64,000 nucleotides of DNA from Niastella populi (GTDB lineage Bacteria; Bacteroidota; Bacteroidia; Chitinophagales; Chitinophagaceae): contig NZ_LWBP01000195.1 in assembly GCF_002078015.1 (NCBI RefSeq), positions 29,052-93,051 of the forward strand, in the 5' to 3' direction. Below the pieces are notes generated by a model. The model saw nothing but the letters and a program-made list of their open reading frames with translations, searched no databases and had not been told where the DNA came from. Position 1 is the stretch's first letter; every line of letters begins with the position of its first letter. A program made the position numbers and the translations under genes. Of the stretch, positions 41,991 through 51,415 are shown piece by piece.

Positions 41991-44925
41991 ACAGTCCCAA
42001 CTTTACCCCCACCATAAACGTCTTCAACTGCGGCACGTTTCCATAATCGACACCATATAGAATTGGATTGGTGATACTCCCCACCTCCGCACTGAAACCT
42101 TTATAATCGCTAAACGTATACAGGTTTTGCGCTGTCACCAGTACACGCGCCGTCTTGAATGCATTTTTGAGCGATCCTTTTAGTGGGAAGTTGTAACCCA
42201 GCGTAATGGCTTTGAACCGCGCGTAGGAACCGTCTTCTATCCACCGGCTCGAGAAACGGGTATTGCCAACCGCATCGCCATGTAATAAACGCGGCACACC
42301 GGTAACATCCCCTTCTTTCTGCCAGCGGCCCTGTATACCGGTTGACTGGTTATCGTAATTCGACATAGATTCCAGTGCAGCGCGCTGCGCATTGTATACA
42401 TCATTACCCACCGCAAAATCAATAAACACCGACAGGTCAAAATTTCTATAGGAAAACACGTTATAAATACCGCCATAATAATCGGGGTTGGTATTACCGA
42501 TCACTTTGCGGTCGCCTTCATCGATGATCCCGTTCCGGTCCACATCTTCAAAAATGATATCGCCGCCGCGGAACGGGTTGGTATCGGCAGCGCCGTTCCT
42601 GACACTTACATCACTGCTGTTGGCATAAACGCCCAATGCGTTATAACCGTAAAAAGCGCCAACGGCATTTCCGGCAAGTACGATGCTGCTATAATCGCCA
42701 TAATTGACCACCGGATTCAGCTTACCGGGCAGCGACACGATCCTGTTCTTATTATACGCCGCGGTGATACTGGTTTGCCAGCCAAAGGCACCGGTAAAGA
42801 TCCTGCCATTGAGGCTCAGCTCTACCCCGTTGTTTTTTATAGCGCCTTCGCTGACCGCATATTTATCAAACCCGCTGATGCCCGGGATATTGATGGTATT
42901 GAACAGGTGAGCTGTTTTCCTGGTATAATAATCGATCGCGACCCCAATGCGGCCTTCAATAAATTCAGCATCGAGCCCCACATTGAATTGTTTTGTTTCT
43001 TCCCACTGAAAATTTTTATTGCCCAGGATGCCTAAACGCACCGCCGAGTAATTGTTATACGGCGCCGGTACAATGGCATTGAAAGAATTGTAATACCCAA
43101 CTTCCTGGTTTCCGGTGATACCATAACTGGTGCGCAGTTTCAATTCACTAATGATCTTATTATTGCGCAGGAAGGCTTCATCACTGATGCGCCAGGCAGC
43201 ACCAATAGAAGGAAAATATCCCCAGCGATTACCTCCGCGCGAGCGCGGAGCAAACCGGCTCGATCCGTCTGCCCGGATATTTACATCGAACAGGTACCGG
43301 TTCATAAAACGATAACGCACCGTTCCAAAGAACGACAGCAGTTTCCATGATGGCGACGCGCTGCCGATGGAATCGAGGTTGGGATCGGTTTCATTGGCCG
43401 AACTGATGCCCGAGAACTGATCGGAAGTGGCATTTACATACACCCCCACCTTGGCGTCCTGCGCCGTCGACTGGAATGCACTGCCAATGGTAGCATCGAA
43501 CGTATGATCACCGGAAGCCGAGGTTCTTGTATAGTTCAGCGTATTCTCATTCAACAACATCAGCTCATAACTTTTACCGGCCGCGGAACTTCTTATTATA
43601 TACCCTTCCGGGGCAAAACCGGCTGCCGGCCTGAACCGCTCTTCATCGAGCCGGAAATAATCACCGGCAATCGCTATCCGCAAATTCAAATACGGCGAAA
43701 ATGTATACTGACCCGTAATGCGGCCGAGGATGCGGTTGGTATTGCTGGTATTTCTCAGGCCGTTCTGAACGGCATAGGGATTGTTGCGGCCAGCATAATC
43801 GGCACTATCCAAATCGCGCAGGTCTTCCCCTTCCGCACTTTGCTGAAAGGCAGTGAGGGCTGGACTTTTAACCGCCGTCAGAAAAAGCGGGTTGGTATTG
43901 AACGCATTTCCCATTTCACTCAGTTCGCGGTTGGTGCGGGTATAGGAAAGCGTATTGAGGAAACTCAATTTACGGCCAACCTTATAATCGAGATTGAAAC
44001 GGGTACTGAAGCGCTCGAAGCTGGTGTTCTTCAATACGCCCGACTGGCTGGTATAACCAACATTCAATGAATATTTCGCCACCGCATCGCCACCCCGCAG
44101 GGTAAGATGATAATTATTGAACCGTCCTGTTTTCAACGCGTCCTTTTGCCAGTTGGTATTGTTGTTATACCGCTCCACCTGGTTGGCCGGGGTGGACAAT
44201 AACAGGTAACGCCCAATGCCATTATTGATCTCAGCGTCAGATAAACCGCGCGCTCTTTCTTTTTCAAGTATATATTCCCGGTATTGATCTGCATTCAGCA
44301 CCGATAATGGATCGGGCGCCTGCATAACGCCGGTATAGCCCGAGAAGTCGAGATAGGTTTTACCCGAAGTTCCGCCATACGTGGTAATGAGCACCACCCC
44401 GTTGGCGCCGCGCATGCCGTACAGCGCGGTAGCATTCGCGTCTTTCAAAACGGTGATGCCGGCAATATCATCGGGATTGATATCGGCCAGCGGGTTGTTA
44501 TCGGCATTACGGGCCAGGGCGCCGCTCATGCGATAGGCTTTCACGGGTATGCCGTCAACAATATACAACGGCAGGGACCCGGCATTTATGGTAGCAACTC
44601 CTCTCACGTTTACCAATGCCCCGCCCCCCGGCGCACCGGATATGTTTACGACCCGCACCCCGGCCACCTGGCCCTGCAACAATGCATCGATAGATACCGA
44701 TGCAAAATCTTTTATCCGGTTCTCATTCACTACCGAAACAGCGCCCGTTATATTTGTACGTTTAGGTGACAGGTAACCAATATTTACCGACTCTGCCGGT
44801 TCGATATTTATTATGGAATCTATTCTGGCGGTTAGCGCCTGCTGCTGCCGGGCGAACAACTTATTACCTGCAGCGGACACCATCAGGAGCCCGAAGCAGA
44901 AACAATATTTTAATAATTTATACAT
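41989..44925 (-). CDS. SusC/RagA TonB-dependent transporter, short form (second pair)
   Basis: A 978-residue outer-membrane transporter. It has a signal peptide (MYKLLKYCFCFGLLMVSAAG) but no STN and no CarboxypepD_reg domain: the plug begins almost at once (ISPKR..., VDALLQGQVAGVRVVNISGAPGGGALVNVRGVATIN...LYIVDGIPV...GITVLKDANATALYGMRGANGVVLITT). The barrel ends in ...FMVGVKLGL. The start at 44925 is used because the ATG at 44985 overlaps the FAS1 gene. It should import xylo-oligosaccharides with the SusD that follows. The missing regulatory domain makes it a truncated form next to the full-length SusC at 47997-51260. Confidence 0.92.
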   Translation of the reverse strand: MYKLLKYCFCFGLLMVSAAGNKLFARQQQALTARIDSIINIEPAESVNIGYLSPKRTNITGAVSVVNENRIKDFASVSIDALLQGQVAGVRVVNISGAPGGGALVNVRGVATINAGSLPLYIVDGIPVKAYRMSGALARNADNNPLADINPDDIAGITVLKDANATALYGMRGANGVVLITTYGGTSGKTYLDFSGYTGVMQAPDPLSVLNADQYREYILEKERARGLSDAEINNGIGRYLLLSTPANQVERYNNNTNWQKDALKTGRFNNYHLTLRGGDAVAKYSLNVGYTSQSGVLKNTSFERFSTRFNLDYKVGRKLSFLNTLSYTRTNRELSEMGNAFNTNPLFLTAVKSPALTAFQQSAEGEDLRDLDSADYAGRNNPYAVQNGLRNTSNTNRILGRITGQYTFSPYLNLRIAIAGDYFRLDEERFRPAAGFAPEGYIIRSSAAGKSYELMLLNENTLNYTRTSASGDHTFDATIGSAFQSTAQDAKVGVYVNATSDQFSGISSANETDPNLDSIGSASPSWKLLSFFGTVRYRFMNRYLFDVNIRADGSSRFAPRSRGGNRWGYFPSIGAAWRISDEAFLRNNKIISELKLRTSYGITGNQEVGYYNSFNAIVPAPYNNYSAVRLGILGNKNFQWEETKQFNVGLDAEFIEGRIGVAIDYYTRKTAHLFNTINIPGISGFDKYAVSEGAIKNNGVELSLNGRIFTGAFGWQTSITAAYNKNRIVSLPGKLNPVVNYGDYSSIVLAGNAVGAFYGYNALGVYANSSDVSVRNGAADTNPFRGGDIIFEDVDRNGIIDEGDRKVIGNTNPDYYGGIYNVFSYRNFDLSVFIDFAVGNDVYNAQRAALESMSNYDNQSTGIQGRWQKEGDVTGVPRLLHGDAVGNTRFSSRWIEDGSYARFKAITLGYNFPLKGSLKNAFKTARVLVTAQNLYTFSDYKGFSAEVGSITNPILYGVDYGNVPQLKTFMVGVKLGL

Positions 44926-44981
44926 ATGTGTAGTATGAATGATCAGTGAATGCCTTTTTGCCTTTATGCCTTTTTGCCTTT

Positions 44982-46493
44982 TCAATACTCCGGCGTAAGC
45001 ACCAGCGCCTCGAGATTAATTCCGCCGGCCCGGGTACAAACAAATTTCAGGCGCTTGTCGCCACTGGTTTTAAAATCGTATGAACCAATAAGCAGTTTTT
45101 GTTCGTAAGTGGTACCGTTGTTATAGTTGATGGAACCGCCAATAGGATCTTCCTCATGTTTCAACTGGTAATCGCCGCGGTTGCCAAACCCGTTCTTGTA
45201 ACTGATCTCCAGCTTGTACTTTCCTCGTCGTACATTCTTTACTACGGTCACCAGTGAATCGTTGACACCATCGGCTGCCATAAATAAAAAGTATTCACTG
45301 CGGCCATTGAATGTTTCGAGATAATAACGCCAGAAAATACTGCCGCTGGTAGATAGTACCGGCGCCTGCGTGGAAGAAACACCGGGTATGCCATAGGCAT
45401 AATTGGTACCCGACCAGAAAACGTGATAGATCTGCGTACGTTTCAATGCCGGGTTGAATGAAATATGTTTATCTACATTATGAATTACACCGTTCCGCAT
45501 AATGACATCCGTAGCCGCAAAATCCGCTTCTTCATTGATGAGTTTTTGTGCGGCCAGGTTAAAGTAGATATAGTCGTTGTTATTGATGCAGAGCAGCGTG
45601 CTGTCCCACCGTTCTTTTACGTTCAACGGGTTAAAAGCGGGTCTGAGTTTCGTATAACTGGCGCTGAAATTGGCGCCGGGAATAATATGATAACGCAACA
45701 ACGCATCCAGCTCATCCAGTGGCATGTTGTTGAGATCCTGAATGCCTGCCGCCTTCAGCACATCATCGGTTTCCGCGAACAGGGTAAGCCGTATCCGTTG
45801 CCCGTTCGCGTCGGTAAGGTTGGTAAGCGTGTCCATTAAACCGGCGCGTTTCAGGCCGCCGATCAAAATGCTGTACACACTCTTGTTCTGCTCGAGAAAT
45901 TCACCAATGGTGAGTGTGGGTGGATTAAGCACGCCATCGATCTTATGCACCAGCGCATTGGAATATTCAATATCGGTTTCATATACTTTGGCAATACCAT
46001 TGGCAATGGTATTGAACTTAAAACCCTTCGAAATATCGAGCGTAATAAAATCGCCTCTGCCGGTTGGGGTGGCCTGCGGCCCCTGAATGAACTCGGCCGA
46101 TTTGATGCGGATTGGCAGAATATGATAAACGAGGATCGTTTTCAATTCCTCATCGGAGAAATCATCGAGTTTTGTTTTGGCGCCACCGGCAAAGAATTTT
46201 CGCCAGGCATTATTATCGGGAATAAAGAAAGTAAAAGGCCCGTATGTATTCAGCGTTGCCGACATTTTTGTTTTTTCCAGCGCCTGCACCGAAATGCTCA
46301 ACGAAGTATCCTGCTGCAACATATCGAAGGCCAGCACCTGCCGCGTTTGCTCCTGGTACGAGAAACCATCCTTTTTACAGGCCGGTATTATGGCCATTAT
46401 GATGAAACAACATATAGCCGGCACCAGGCGTGGCACACCTTTGAGGTGTGTCACACTTTTCGGGGTGATCGTATTTGTATGCATAGTATTCAC
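44982..46493 (-). CDS. FAS1 (fasciclin) domain lipoprotein with C-terminal beta domain
   Basis: A 503-residue lipoprotein (FIIMAIIPACKKDG). Two FAS1 domains are seen (about 45-185 and 190-330: FTFFIPDNNAWRKFFAGG...LVYHILPI, LTLFAETDDVLKAAGI...LLRYHIIPG). A beta-sandwich of unknown type ends the protein (~365-503: YYLETFNGRSEYFLFMAADG...RAGGINLEALVLTPEY), which could be a glycan-binding module. The N-terminal leader TPKSVTHLKGVPRLVP is encoded by a copy of the GTGTGGCAC palindrome (46430-46454). FAS1 domains mediate adhesion. Placed between two SusCD pairs, it is probably a surface glycan-binding or scaffold protein. The ATG at 46484 is an alternative start. Confidence 0.85.
   Translation of the reverse strand: MNTMHTNTITPKSVTHLKGVPRLVPAICCFIIMAIIPACKKDGFSYQEQTRQVLAFDMLQQDTSLSISVQALEKTKMSATLNTYGPFTFFIPDNNAWRKFFAGGAKTKLDDFSDEELKTILVYHILPIRIKSAEFIQGPQATPTGRGDFITLDISKGFKFNTIANGIAKVYETDIEYSNALVHKIDGVLNPPTLTIGEFLEQNKSVYSILIGGLKRAGLMDTLTNLTDANGQRIRLTLFAETDDVLKAAGIQDLNNMPLDELDALLRYHIIPGANFSASYTKLRPAFNPLNVKERWDSTLLCINNNDYIYFNLAAQKLINEEADFAATDVIMRNGVIHNVDKHISFNPALKRTQIYHVFWSGTNYAYGIPGVSSTQAPVLSTSGSIFWRYYLETFNGRSEYFLFMAADGVNDSLVTVVKNVRRGKYKLEISYKNGFGNRGDYQLKHEEDPIGGSINYNNGTTYEQKLLIGSYDFKTSGDKRLKFVCTRAGGINLEALVLTPEY
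46430..46454. repeat. Dispersed GTGTGGCAC palindrome, copy 5, inside a coding leader
   Basis: GTGGCACACCT / AGGTGTGTCAC with one mismatch and a 3-nt loop, read through in frame as SVTHLKGVP in the FAS1 lipoprotein leader, just before its hydrophobic segment. Confidence 0.8.
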
Positions 46494-46524
46494 CTGTTGT
46501 TGAATTATAATTTGTTTCGAAAAA

Positions 46525-47973
46525 TTACCGGTAATAGGGATTTTGTTCCAGCCGGGGATTCTTGTTCAGCTCATCGCGGTGAATGGGCAAATACCAGCCC
46601 CGGGGGTCGATGATGCGCGCCCTGATCTGCGCCCGCTCGGCCACGGTTCTTCCCGCCACTACCCTGCTGATCAGAAAATCGGGTTGATTTTCGTTGGTGG
46701 CTACCCGTACGAGATCGAACCAGCGTTTGCCTTCCATCGCCAGCTCCATCGCCCGTTCTTTGATAATAAGTTCGATGAACAAACCGGTGGGGGCATTGTT
46801 ATCGAGGAAATCGTACGGATCCAGTTCCACGCGTTCGCGCACCGCATTCACCAGTTCACCGGCTTTGTTCTTCTCGTCAGGCCCTAGGTGCGCCAGCGCT
46901 TCGGCGCACATCAGCATTACATCGGGTAATCGGTAAATAATGAAATTGGGATCATTGGTTGGCCGTTCAATATTATCGGTGGTGAGGCCGGTATATTTCC
47001 AGAAGGTGCGGGAGCCTGCTTCGCGATACGTTCTGTTCAGTCCCCGCACCAGGTCTTTCTCCCCATCGAAGTAGGAGAACAATACGGGGTTCATCAGGAA
47101 CGCGCCGGAAATACCTCTCAAACTGTTCAGCTCAGACAACTGGTAATCGTATTGTATTTCGAAAATGCTTTCCGTAGCATTCTTTTGCGAGAAGATGTTG
47201 AACCAGTTTTCAGCCGGCACCAGTGCATAGGTTGAATTGTTCAATACTTTTTGAGCGGCGGCGGCGGCTTCTTTGTATTTCGCGCGCCACAGATATACAT
47301 CGGTTTGTAAAGCATTCACCGCGCCTTTGGTTACACGCCCCCTTGTTTCGGCAGGTTTGCCAAACTGCACCAGCACATCCCTTTCCGCAATGGCCAGGTC
47401 GGCTTCTATCTGGTCAAGCACGGAATCTGCACCTGCTTTTGGCACCATAAAGTTTACCGCATCGCTGCTGGGCGGCTGTAATACCAGCGGCACTTCTTTA
47501 AATGTTCTTACCAGGTAGAAATAACTAAGCGCGCGCAGGAAAAGCGCTTCGCCTACGATGGCATTACTTTCCTCTTGTGTAAACCGGTTATCGAGCGCAG
47601 GAATGCCGGGCACTTTTTCAATGACCGTATTGGCGCGGCCGATCACATTATACGGCGCCGCCCATACGGAGCCAACCCGGTTGTTTTCGAATAACTGGTA
47701 ATACAGGTAAGTGATATCGCTGTTGCTGAGCGGTGAAACCAGGTCGGCCCTGAATTCGCCCCAGGTAATGAATTCATCGCTGCAGGCCTGTAACGCATCA
47801 TATACCCCGGTAATGGCGGCATTGGCATCGGCTTCCGTTTTGAAGAAATCATCACCCGTTAACGAGTTTTCGGGCGACTGGTTCAAATATTTTTTACAAC
47901 CGGTAACGGTGAGCAGCAGGCCTGCCGCTAACCATATCATCAACCGGGTATGTTTTATGTTGTTCATTTGCAT
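46525..47973 (-). CDS. SusD/RagB family lipoprotein (first pair)
   Basis: A 482-residue surface lipoprotein (LLLTVTGCKKYLNQSPENSLTGDDFF) encoded 23 bases after the full-length SusC. Family marks include ALFLRALSYFYLVRTFKEVPLVL, NALQTDVYLWRAKYKEAAAAAQKVL, RLPDVMLMCAEALAHLG and the ending IKERAMELAMEGKRWFDLVRVA...YLPIHRDELNKNPRLEQNPYY. It should bind xylan fragments at the surface. A FAS1 lipoprotein gene follows. A start at 47967 (MNNIKH) is almost equally good. Confidence 0.92.
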   Translation of the reverse strand: MQMNNIKHTRLMIWLAAGLLLTVTGCKKYLNQSPENSLTGDDFFKTEADANAAITGVYDALQACSDEFITWGEFRADLVSPLSNSDITYLYYQLFENNRVGSVWAAPYNVIGRANTVIEKVPGIPALDNRFTQEESNAIVGEALFLRALSYFYLVRTFKEVPLVLQPPSSDAVNFMVPKAGADSVLDQIEADLAIAERDVLVQFGKPAETRGRVTKGAVNALQTDVYLWRAKYKEAAAAAQKVLNNSTYALVPAENWFNIFSQKNATESIFEIQYDYQLSELNSLRGISGAFLMNPVLFSYFDGEKDLVRGLNRTYREAGSRTFWKYTGLTTDNIERPTNDPNFIIYRLPDVMLMCAEALAHLGPDEKNKAGELVNAVRERVELDPYDFLDNNAPTGLFIELIIKERAMELAMEGKRWFDLVRVATNENQPDFLISRVVAGRTVAERAQIRARIIDPRGWYLPIHRDELNKNPRLEQNPYYR

Positions 47974-47996
47974 TGATCGTTGAATGAAGGATGGTT

Positions 47997-50900
47997 TTAA
48001 AAGCGGGCGTTTATTCCCAGGGTAAAACCCCTGCTGCGCGGTGTTAAACCACGGTCAACACCTATCAATGCGGGGTTATTACCAAAGGAGGAAATGGAGA
48101 TCTCCGGGTCGGCGCCGGTATAACTCGTTAAAGCGAAAAGATCATTGGCCGTAAAGAAGGCGTCCACCCCTTTCAGTTTTATCTTTTGCACCCAGGTTTT
48201 GGGAAAAGTATAATTGAGCGTAACGAATTTCAACCGTGCATAGGAACCGTCTTCTATCCAGCGCGTTGATCCCTGGCTGTTGCGCTGGTCATTGTTCAAG
48301 GCACGCGGCATACCGGTTACATCACCCTGTTTGCGCCAGCGTTTCATGGTGGTGATGGCCTGGTTATCGGGCGTCATCATTCTTTCGAGATAATACCGCA
48401 TGCCGTTGATGACATCATTCCCATACTGGAACTGGATAAAGAATTTAAACCCGAAATTCTTATACCGGAACTCATTGCTGAAACCGCCGAAGAAATCGGG
48501 ATTGGCATTACCGATGAGCACGCGGTCCTGGTCGTTGATGATGCCGTCGTTATTGAAGTCTTCATAAATGGCATCGCCGCCTTTCAGCGTATCGCCGGTT
48601 TCACTCAGCAATCGCATCTTGCGCGGGTTCAGGCCATCGAGTTCATATACGGTATTTCCTTTCGCATCGCGCACCACGGCATCGCCATCGGTGGCATATA
48701 CGCCTTTGAACACCAGCCCATAATAAGTTCCCAATGCATCGCCCTCTTTTACCTGCGAGCCAAAGTTGGCGTAGTTCTCCGTGAGCCGTAAGGTACCACC
48801 CGGCAACGACGTCACTTTGTTGATATTACGGCCTACGTTGAATGACATGGTCCATTCGAAATCGCCGGCCTTTCTGGCGCGAATGGCGTTTACCATCACA
48901 TCGAGCTCAACACCGCGGTTGCTGATATTGCCGAGGTTGGTGAGAATGCTGGCGTTCGTATTACTTAAATTCCAGCCGCCTACCACCCCGCTCGAGGAAG
49001 GCACAGGCAGGTTGAACAACAGGTCTTTGGTAAGTTTTTCATACAGGTCGAGCGTAACCACGATGCGGCTTTTGAACAGGTCGAGGTCCATACCCAGGTT
49101 GGTGCTTTCGCTTGTTTCCCACCGTAAGCTGTTGAGGGCGGGATTGCGCTGGCTTACGCCGTTATTGCCCATATAATTGCCGCCGGCAACAAACTGGCTG
49201 ATGTAAGCGTAGTTGGGAATACCGCTGTTACCCAGCTGACCCCACGACGCCCTGAACTTCAGATCGGTGAGGAACGGCAGCTTCGCCAGGAACGGTTCTG
49301 AAGAAGCCCGCCAGTAACCGCCTATAGAGGGGAAATTGGCATATTTATGATCGCCGCCGAATTTTGATGAACCATCGCGGCGCACGGTGAAATTGAACCC
49401 ATACCGGTCGTTGTAAATGAGATCGGCCTTTGCAAAAACAGAAACGATGGTTTCCGTGGTACGCGAAGAAGACAACTGGCGGTTACCGCCAGTTGTACCT
49501 AAGGTGCGCAGGTTACCCGATGCGCTTGCATAGGCGCTGGCGATCAGCTGACTTGAATTGAACGTATTGAAAGTATTGCCCAGTACGAAATTCCCTTTCA
49601 GGTTGGGCGTCAGGTTGCGGCTGTACGTAAGCAGGTTATCGAGGATCATCTGCATGCGTTCATAATCACGGGTATCAACACGGTTGAAGCTGCGGTCGTT
49701 CCAGATCAGGCCCGTCGCTTCCGGCGGAAAATACGTATTGCCGTTCTCCCCGATATAATCGAGCGATGCATTGCTGATGTATTTCAACCCTTTTATAATG
49801 TCCAGTTCGGCGCGGATATTCGGTTTCAGGTTGGTGCTGTAGGCATCGTTACCCACCGTATTGGCAAACGCAACCGGGTTGTCCATACCGCCATGCACAC
49901 CCGGCAGGGAGAAATAGTTGGGCAGCGGATCGCCGTTCACATCGATATCATAAATGGGCAGGGCCGACGACCGCACATGACCGAGGAAATAAACGGTACC
50001 CTGACCGTAATTGGCATGGTTGTTCACCTTGCTGCGGGCAAAGGAAATATTGGCCGAGAATCTCAGCTTGTCCGATACTTTATAATCGAGGTTGAAGCGG
50101 GTGGTAAAGCGTTTATTCCCGGTATTGATAAACGATCCTTTCCTGTCGGTATAGGAAGTACTGAAATTATAGCGCATGGCTTCCCCCCCGCCCGATACCG
50201 ATAAATTATGCACCTGCGCAAAACCCGTTTGTTTCAGGGCTTTCATCCAGTCGGTATTGTTCTGGTAATACTGATAGGCCGAATAAGAAGGATCATCGAC
50301 CAGCGGTTGCAGCTCGGGGCTCGAGGGATTGATATTGCCGGCGTTCTGCAACGCTTCGAGCCGCATTACCTTATATTCGGAACCGCTCAATACGGGGATG
50401 GAAGGGGGCGCTTCCTGCATACTGAACTGCGAATTCAGCGTAATATCCGTTCTGCCTTTTTTACCTCTTTTGGTTGTAATGATGATAACGCCATTGGCAG
50501 CGCGGGCGCCGTAGATGGCCGCGGCATTGGCATCTTTGAGAATGTCGAAACGTTCTATATCGCTGGGGTTGATGTCGGCAATCGGATTGATGCGGGCGGA
50601 GTTTTGCCCGTTCGCCGAATTATCGAACGGCGTTGAAATAATGGGCACCCCGTCGATAATATATAACGGTTCATTACCTCCGCTGATGGAACCGGCGCCG
50701 CGAATGCGGATATCGACGCCTGCGCCGGGATCGCCGGAATTGGTAACGATCTGTACCCCGGCTGCACGGCCCTGTAACATCTGGTCGATGGAAGTAGCGG
50801 GCTGGTGCTCCAAAACTTCCCCTTTCACCGAGCTCACCGCGCCAATAAGATCGCGCCTTGACGTATTGCCAAAACCGTTACTCACCTGGTCGTTGCGCCG

Positions 50901-51260
50901 GGCCAGTACCACCACATCGCTCATGCTCTGGCCGGTATCGCGCACCAGTTGCACATTGATAGCGGAACGTTCGCCTATCGCTTCCGTTTTGCTTTCAAAC
51001 CCAATAAAGGAAAAACGCAGGCGGTTAGCGGTATTGCTTACGCGAATGGTATAGTTACCATTGGCATCGGTATTGGCGCCATTGATCTGGCGGTCTTTTT
51101 CATTCACTTCAACCACCGTTACTCCATCGATGGCCTGGCCCTTCACTTTATCGGTTACCCGGCCTTTTATGGTAACTGGGGTTTGGGCCAGTACTTCAGC
51201 CTGAAAAACCAACGCTGCAAGTAGTACCGACAACCATTTATATTTAATAAGTTTATTCAT
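47997..51260 (-). CDS. SusC/RagA TonB-dependent transporter, full form (first pair)
   Basis: A 1087-residue outer-membrane transporter. A signal peptide (MNKLIKYKWLSVLLAALVFQAEVLAQ) is followed by a CarboxypepD_reg domain (~28-115: VTIKGRVTDKVKGQAIDGVTVVEVNEKD...), the plug (~135-260: VKGEVLEHQPATSIDQMLQGRAAGVQI...LYIIDGVPI...FDILKDANAAAIYGARAANGVIIITTKRGKKG) and a barrel ending in ...GFTLGINARF. An ATG at 51395 would add 45 residues read from an intergenic repeat, so 51260 is the real start. It is the first SusCD pair of the xylan-type locus and should import the main xylan-derived oligosaccharide. Confidence 0.93.
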   Translation of the reverse strand: MNKLIKYKWLSVLLAALVFQAEVLAQTPVTIKGRVTDKVKGQAIDGVTVVEVNEKDRQINGANTDANGNYTIRVSNTANRLRFSFIGFESKTEAIGERSAINVQLVRDTGQSMSDVVVLARRNDQVSNGFGNTSRRDLIGAVSSVKGEVLEHQPATSIDQMLQGRAAGVQIVTNSGDPGAGVDIRIRGAGSISGGNEPLYIIDGVPIISTPFDNSANGQNSARINPIADINPSDIERFDILKDANAAAIYGARAANGVIIITTKRGKKGRTDITLNSQFSMQEAPPSIPVLSGSEYKVMRLEALQNAGNINPSSPELQPLVDDPSYSAYQYYQNNTDWMKALKQTGFAQVHNLSVSGGGEAMRYNFSTSYTDRKGSFINTGNKRFTTRFNLDYKVSDKLRFSANISFARSKVNNHANYGQGTVYFLGHVRSSALPIYDIDVNGDPLPNYFSLPGVHGGMDNPVAFANTVGNDAYSTNLKPNIRAELDIIKGLKYISNASLDYIGENGNTYFPPEATGLIWNDRSFNRVDTRDYERMQMILDNLLTYSRNLTPNLKGNFVLGNTFNTFNSSQLIASAYASASGNLRTLGTTGGNRQLSSSRTTETIVSVFAKADLIYNDRYGFNFTVRRDGSSKFGGDHKYANFPSIGGYWRASSEPFLAKLPFLTDLKFRASWGQLGNSGIPNYAYISQFVAGGNYMGNNGVSQRNPALNSLRWETSESTNLGMDLDLFKSRIVVTLDLYEKLTKDLLFNLPVPSSSGVVGGWNLSNTNASILTNLGNISNRGVELDVMVNAIRARKAGDFEWTMSFNVGRNINKVTSLPGGTLRLTENYANFGSQVKEGDALGTYYGLVFKGVYATDGDAVVRDAKGNTVYELDGLNPRKMRLLSETGDTLKGGDAIYEDFNNDGIINDQDRVLIGNANPDFFGGFSNEFRYKNFGFKFFIQFQYGNDVINGMRYYLERMMTPDNQAITTMKRWRKQGDVTGMPRALNNDQRNSQGSTRWIEDGSYARLKFVTLNYTFPKTWVQKIKLKGVDAFFTANDLFALTSYTGADPEISISSFGNNPALIGVDRGLTPRSRGFTLGINARF

Positions 51261-51312
51261 ACACAAGACTTTCTTTTTTAATTGAAATGAAATTCCCCCA
51301 TGCAGGCTGAAA

Positions 51313-51415
51313 ACAAAAGAATACTGAATATTGAATGTCGAAATACATACAGCGAGCCGGCGTTTTCCTTCCCTTCGACATTGGATATTCGACATTCGTC
51401 ATTAAACATTTTTAC
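51313..51415. repeat. GAATGTCGAA-type inverted repeat, copy A
   Basis: A left arm with GAATATTGAATGTCGAAATAC and a right arm TTCGACATTGGATATTCGACATTCG with an AT-rich tail. It forms an imperfect hairpin between the FAS1-A stop (51412) and the susC start (51260). It matches copy B at 57640-57775. Confidence 0.65.

Noticed and set aside
51260..51395. Extended N-terminus of the full-length SusC
   Set aside because: The first 45 residues are read from an intergenic repeat; the signal peptide starts at 51260.
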